Below, piece by piece: positions 61,441 through 64,000 of a stretch of DNA of 64,000 bases. The stretch covers positions 16,235,075-16,299,074 of the forward strand of contig NC_092270.1 of NCBI RefSeq assembly GCF_036320965.1, in the 5' to 3' direction. Position 1 is the stretch's first letter. Each line of letters opens with the position of its first letter. The stretch comes from Panulirus ornatus. Lineage: Eukaryota; Arthropoda; Malacostraca; Decapoda; Palinuridae. Below the pieces are notes generated by a model that was given only the letters and a program-made list of their open reading frames with translations, did not search any database and was not told where the DNA came from. Both the position numbers and the translations under genes were made by a program.

Positions 61441-64000
61441 AATATATATACATACATATACACATATAAACATGTCCATATTCATACTTGCTAGCCTTCA
61501 TCCATTCCCAGCACAACCTGCCCCACAGGAAATAGCATTGACACCATCTGCATCAGCATGGTAGTGTGAGGAAACACATGAAGAAAGGCCACATCCTCTC
61601 ACTCATTCTCTAGCTGTCATGTGTAATGCACCAAAACCACAGCTCCTTTGGACATTTCACATGTCTGGGTTCAGTCTATTAATGGCACGTCTAACCCAGT
61701 ATACCACATCGTTCCAGTTCACTTTATTCCATACATGCCTCTCACCCTCTTGCATGTTCAGGCCCCAAATGCTCAAAATCTTTTTTGTCAACCTTTCCTC
61801 TCTATATGTCCAAACCACTTCAAACCCTCTTCTGGTCATTCAACTTCACGTTTTTTATTACCACATGTCTCTCTTACCCTTTCATTACTTACTTGATCAA
61901 ACTGCCTCACTCCACATATTGTCCCCAAACATTTCATTTCTAATACATCCACCCTCCTCTGCACAACCTTATCTATAGCCCATGCCTCACAACCATATAT
62001 TATTGTTGGAACTACTATTCCTTCAAACATACCCATTTTTGCTCTTCAAGACAATGTTCTCTCTTCCCACACATTCCTCATCACTCCCAGAACCTTTGCC
62101 CCCTCCCCAACTCTATGACTCACTTCTGCTTCTATGGTTCCATTCGCTGCCAAGTTCACTCCCAGATATGTAAGACACATCACTTTCTCCATTTTTTCTC
62201 CATTCAAACTTACATTCCAGCTGACTTGTTCCTCAACCCTGCTGAACCTAATAACCTTGTTTTTATTCACATTTACTCTAAACTTGCTCTATTCACACAC
62301 TTTTCCAAAATCATTCACCAACTTCTGCAGTTTCTCTTTCAAATCAGCCCCCAATGCTGAATCATTGGCAAACAACAATTGAATCACTTCCTAGGCCCTC
62401 TTATCCCTAACAGACTGCATACTTGGCCCTCTCTTCAAAACTATTGCATTTGCCTCCCTAACCACCCTATCCATAAACAAATTAAATAACCATGATGGCA
62501 TCACACACCCCTGCTGCAGACTGACCTTCATTGGGAACCAGTCACTCTCATCTCTTCATACTTGTACACATCCCTTATAACCTTGATAAAGACTTCTCAC
62601 TGCTTTTAGCAGCTTAGCTCCCACACCATATATTCTTAACACCTTCCGCAAAGCTTCTCTATCAATCCTATCTTATGCCTTCTCCAGATCCATAAATGCT
62701 CCATACAAATCCATCTATTTTTTAAGTAATTTTTGCACATTCTTCAAAGCAAACACCTGATCCACACATCCTCTACCAATTCTAAAACCACACTGCTCCT
62801 CCCCAATCTGATGCTTTGTACATGCCTTTACCCTCTCAGTCAATACCCTCCCATATAATTTCCCAGGTATACTCAACAAACTTTTGCCTTTGTAGTTTGA
62901 ACACTCACTTCTATCCCTTTGCATTTATATAATGGCACTACACATGCATTCCACTAATCCTAAGGCACTTTACCATAATCCATACATACATTCAATATCC
63001 TTACCAACCAATCAACAACACAGTCACACCCTTTCTTAGTAAATTCTACTACAATACCATCCCCTCCCACTGCTTTGCCAGATTTCATCTTCTGCAAGGT
63101 TTTCACCACCTCTTCTCTCTTCTCTAATCCACTCTCCCTGACTCTCTCATTTCGCACACCACCCCTACCAAACACCCTGTATCTGTCATTCTATCATCAA
63201 ACACATTCAACAGTCCTTCAAAATACTCACCTTATCTCTCCCCACTCCATCACTACCTTTTATCACTTCCCTCCATGCCCCTTTCTCCGATATTATCATT
63301 TGTTATTTGTCTTTCGCACATTATTTACCTCCTTCTAAAACGTTTAATGATACTCCCTCGCCTTAACTCTCATATGCCCTCTTTTTCAACCCCTGCACCT
63401 TTCTGTTCACCTCCTGCCGCTTTCTCTTATACATCTCCCAGTCATTTTTACCCTTTCTATGCAGGTATCGTCCAAATGCCTCTCTTTTCACTTTCACGAG
63501 CAACTTTACTTCTTCGTCCCACCACTCACTACCCTTTCTAATTTGCCCACCTCCCACCTTTCTCTTGCTACATGCATCTCTTGCACATGCTATCACTGCT
63601 ACCCTAGATACATTCCATTCCTCACCCACTCTTCTCATTTCATTTATTCTCACGTTTTGCCATTCTAAACTCACTCTCTCCTGGTGTTTCTTCACACAAG
63701 CCTCCTTTCCAAGCTCATTTACTCTCACCCCTCTCTTCTCCCCAACATTGTCCCTTTTTTGAAATAATCTACAAACCTTCATCTTTGCCTCGAAAAGATA
63801 GTGATCAGATATCCCACCAGCTGCCGTGCTTAGCACATTTATGTTCAAAAGTCTCTCTTTTACATGCCTATCAATTGATAAGTAATCCAGCAATGCCCTT
63901 TGACCATCTCTCTTACTTACATACATATACTTGTGTATATCACTCCTTTTAAACCAGGTATTCCCAATCACCATTCTTTTTCAGCACACTAATCCACAAT
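61441..64000 (-). mobile_element. Diverged RTE-like LINE copy E, runs off window
   Basis: Minus-strand, diverged member of the family with its own 3' UTR, tail-to-tail with copy B'. Reads YLGVNLAANG, a palm with stops, motif A region degraded near 62640-62720, RT fingers (SNYKGKSLLSIPGKLYGRV, 62715-62924), and a mostly open linker and endonuclease end (63363-63974: VIGNTWFKRSDIHKYMYVS, SDHYLFEAKMK). It leaves the window inside the endonuclease. Its left part is shared with the first duplication unit (52601-53836). Confidence 0.9.
63363..63974 (-). CDS. LINE endonuclease C-terminus and linker, diverged copy
   Basis: 203 open codons of the diverged subfamily: NTWFKRSDIHKY, LLDYLSIDRHVKERLL, SDHYLFEAKMKV, then a Lys/Arg-rich linker ending LKKRAYES. 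The conserved SDHY supports endonuclease identity. Frame breaks before the RT fingers. Confidence 0.6.
   Translation of the reverse strand: MVIGNTWFKRSDIHKYMYVSKRDGQRALLDYLSIDRHVKERLLNINVLSTAAGGISDHYLFEAKMKVCRLFQKRDNVGEKRGVRVNELGKEACVKKHQERVSLEWQNVRINEMRRVGEEWNVSRVAVIACARDACSKRKVGGGQIRKGSEWWDEEVKLLVKVKREAFGRYLHRKGKNDWEMYKRKRQEVNRKVQGLKKRAYES

Larger units (their letters stand above)
53837..62666. repeat. Tandem segmental duplication, unit 2 (8.83 kb)
   Basis: Second copy of 44998-53836. Differences I noted include +1 T near 53895, -1 A near 55253 (which restores the LSETKLKG frame), +1 near 59806, different poly(A) length near 59885, and loss of 10 bp (TTAACCTTTC-type) near 61648. Beyond 62666 the sequence follows the diverged LINE rather than returning to copy A. 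Confidence 0.95.

Overview
The window looks like repeat-dominated intergenic DNA from an arthropod, most likely a decapod crustacean. The evidence is many copies of one RTE-like LINE, long (TA)n, (CA)n and (CT)n runs, several minisatellites, and a decayed DNA transposon whose protein I recognise from many arthropod genomes. The species call is inference. No intact single-copy host gene, rRNA or functional tRNA was found; the only host-gene candidate is a weak possible exon at 8530-8718.

The dominant component is one LINE family present in 21 pieces on both strands. Reading across the pieces gives an element of about 3.5 kb: a 5' leader of about 150 bp, one ORF of roughly 1,000 codons (APE-type endonuclease, reverse transcriptase with FADD, and a basic C-terminal region with [10 protein letters not shown]), a 3' UTR of about 450 bp, and an A-rich or TA-rich tail after GACAGCGACAAAG. 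All copies are truncated or mutated. The best are at 48127-51058 and its duplicate at 56966-59897, each intact from mid-endonuclease to the C-terminus apart from one nonsense codon.

Layout. 1-8162: LINE pieces, a short LINE-ends element, a 72-75 bp minisatellite and (TA)/(CA) runs. 8163-9108: unique DNA with the possible exon. 9109-13612: four neighbouring tandem repeats (32, 38, 131 and 28 bp). 13611-23869: five LINE copies in strictly alternating orientation, most of them separated by long (TA)n. 23870-25166: microsatellite-rich unique DNA. 25167-27141: a LINE and a second short LINE-ends element, each with (TA)n on both sides. 27185-27716: tRNA-like SINE copies, two of them in a near-perfect inverted repeat. 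27731-28504: a MITE-like inverted-repeat element. 29575-32590: an old LINE with a younger one inserted in it. 34012-36102: a 5'-truncated LINE. 36745-39085: a DNA transposon remnant with CACT...AGTG ends. 39250-43550: decayed CR1/L2-like LINE sequence. 43939-64000: more LINEs, including a tandem duplication with a period of about 8.84 kb (44998-53836 and 53837-62666) whose breakpoint lies inside two directly oriented LINEs.

The window is best read as a record of transposition and recombination: nested insertions with target-site duplications, association of LINE ends with (TA)n, a short non-autonomous derivative built from the two ends of the LINE, and non-allelic recombination between LINE copies.
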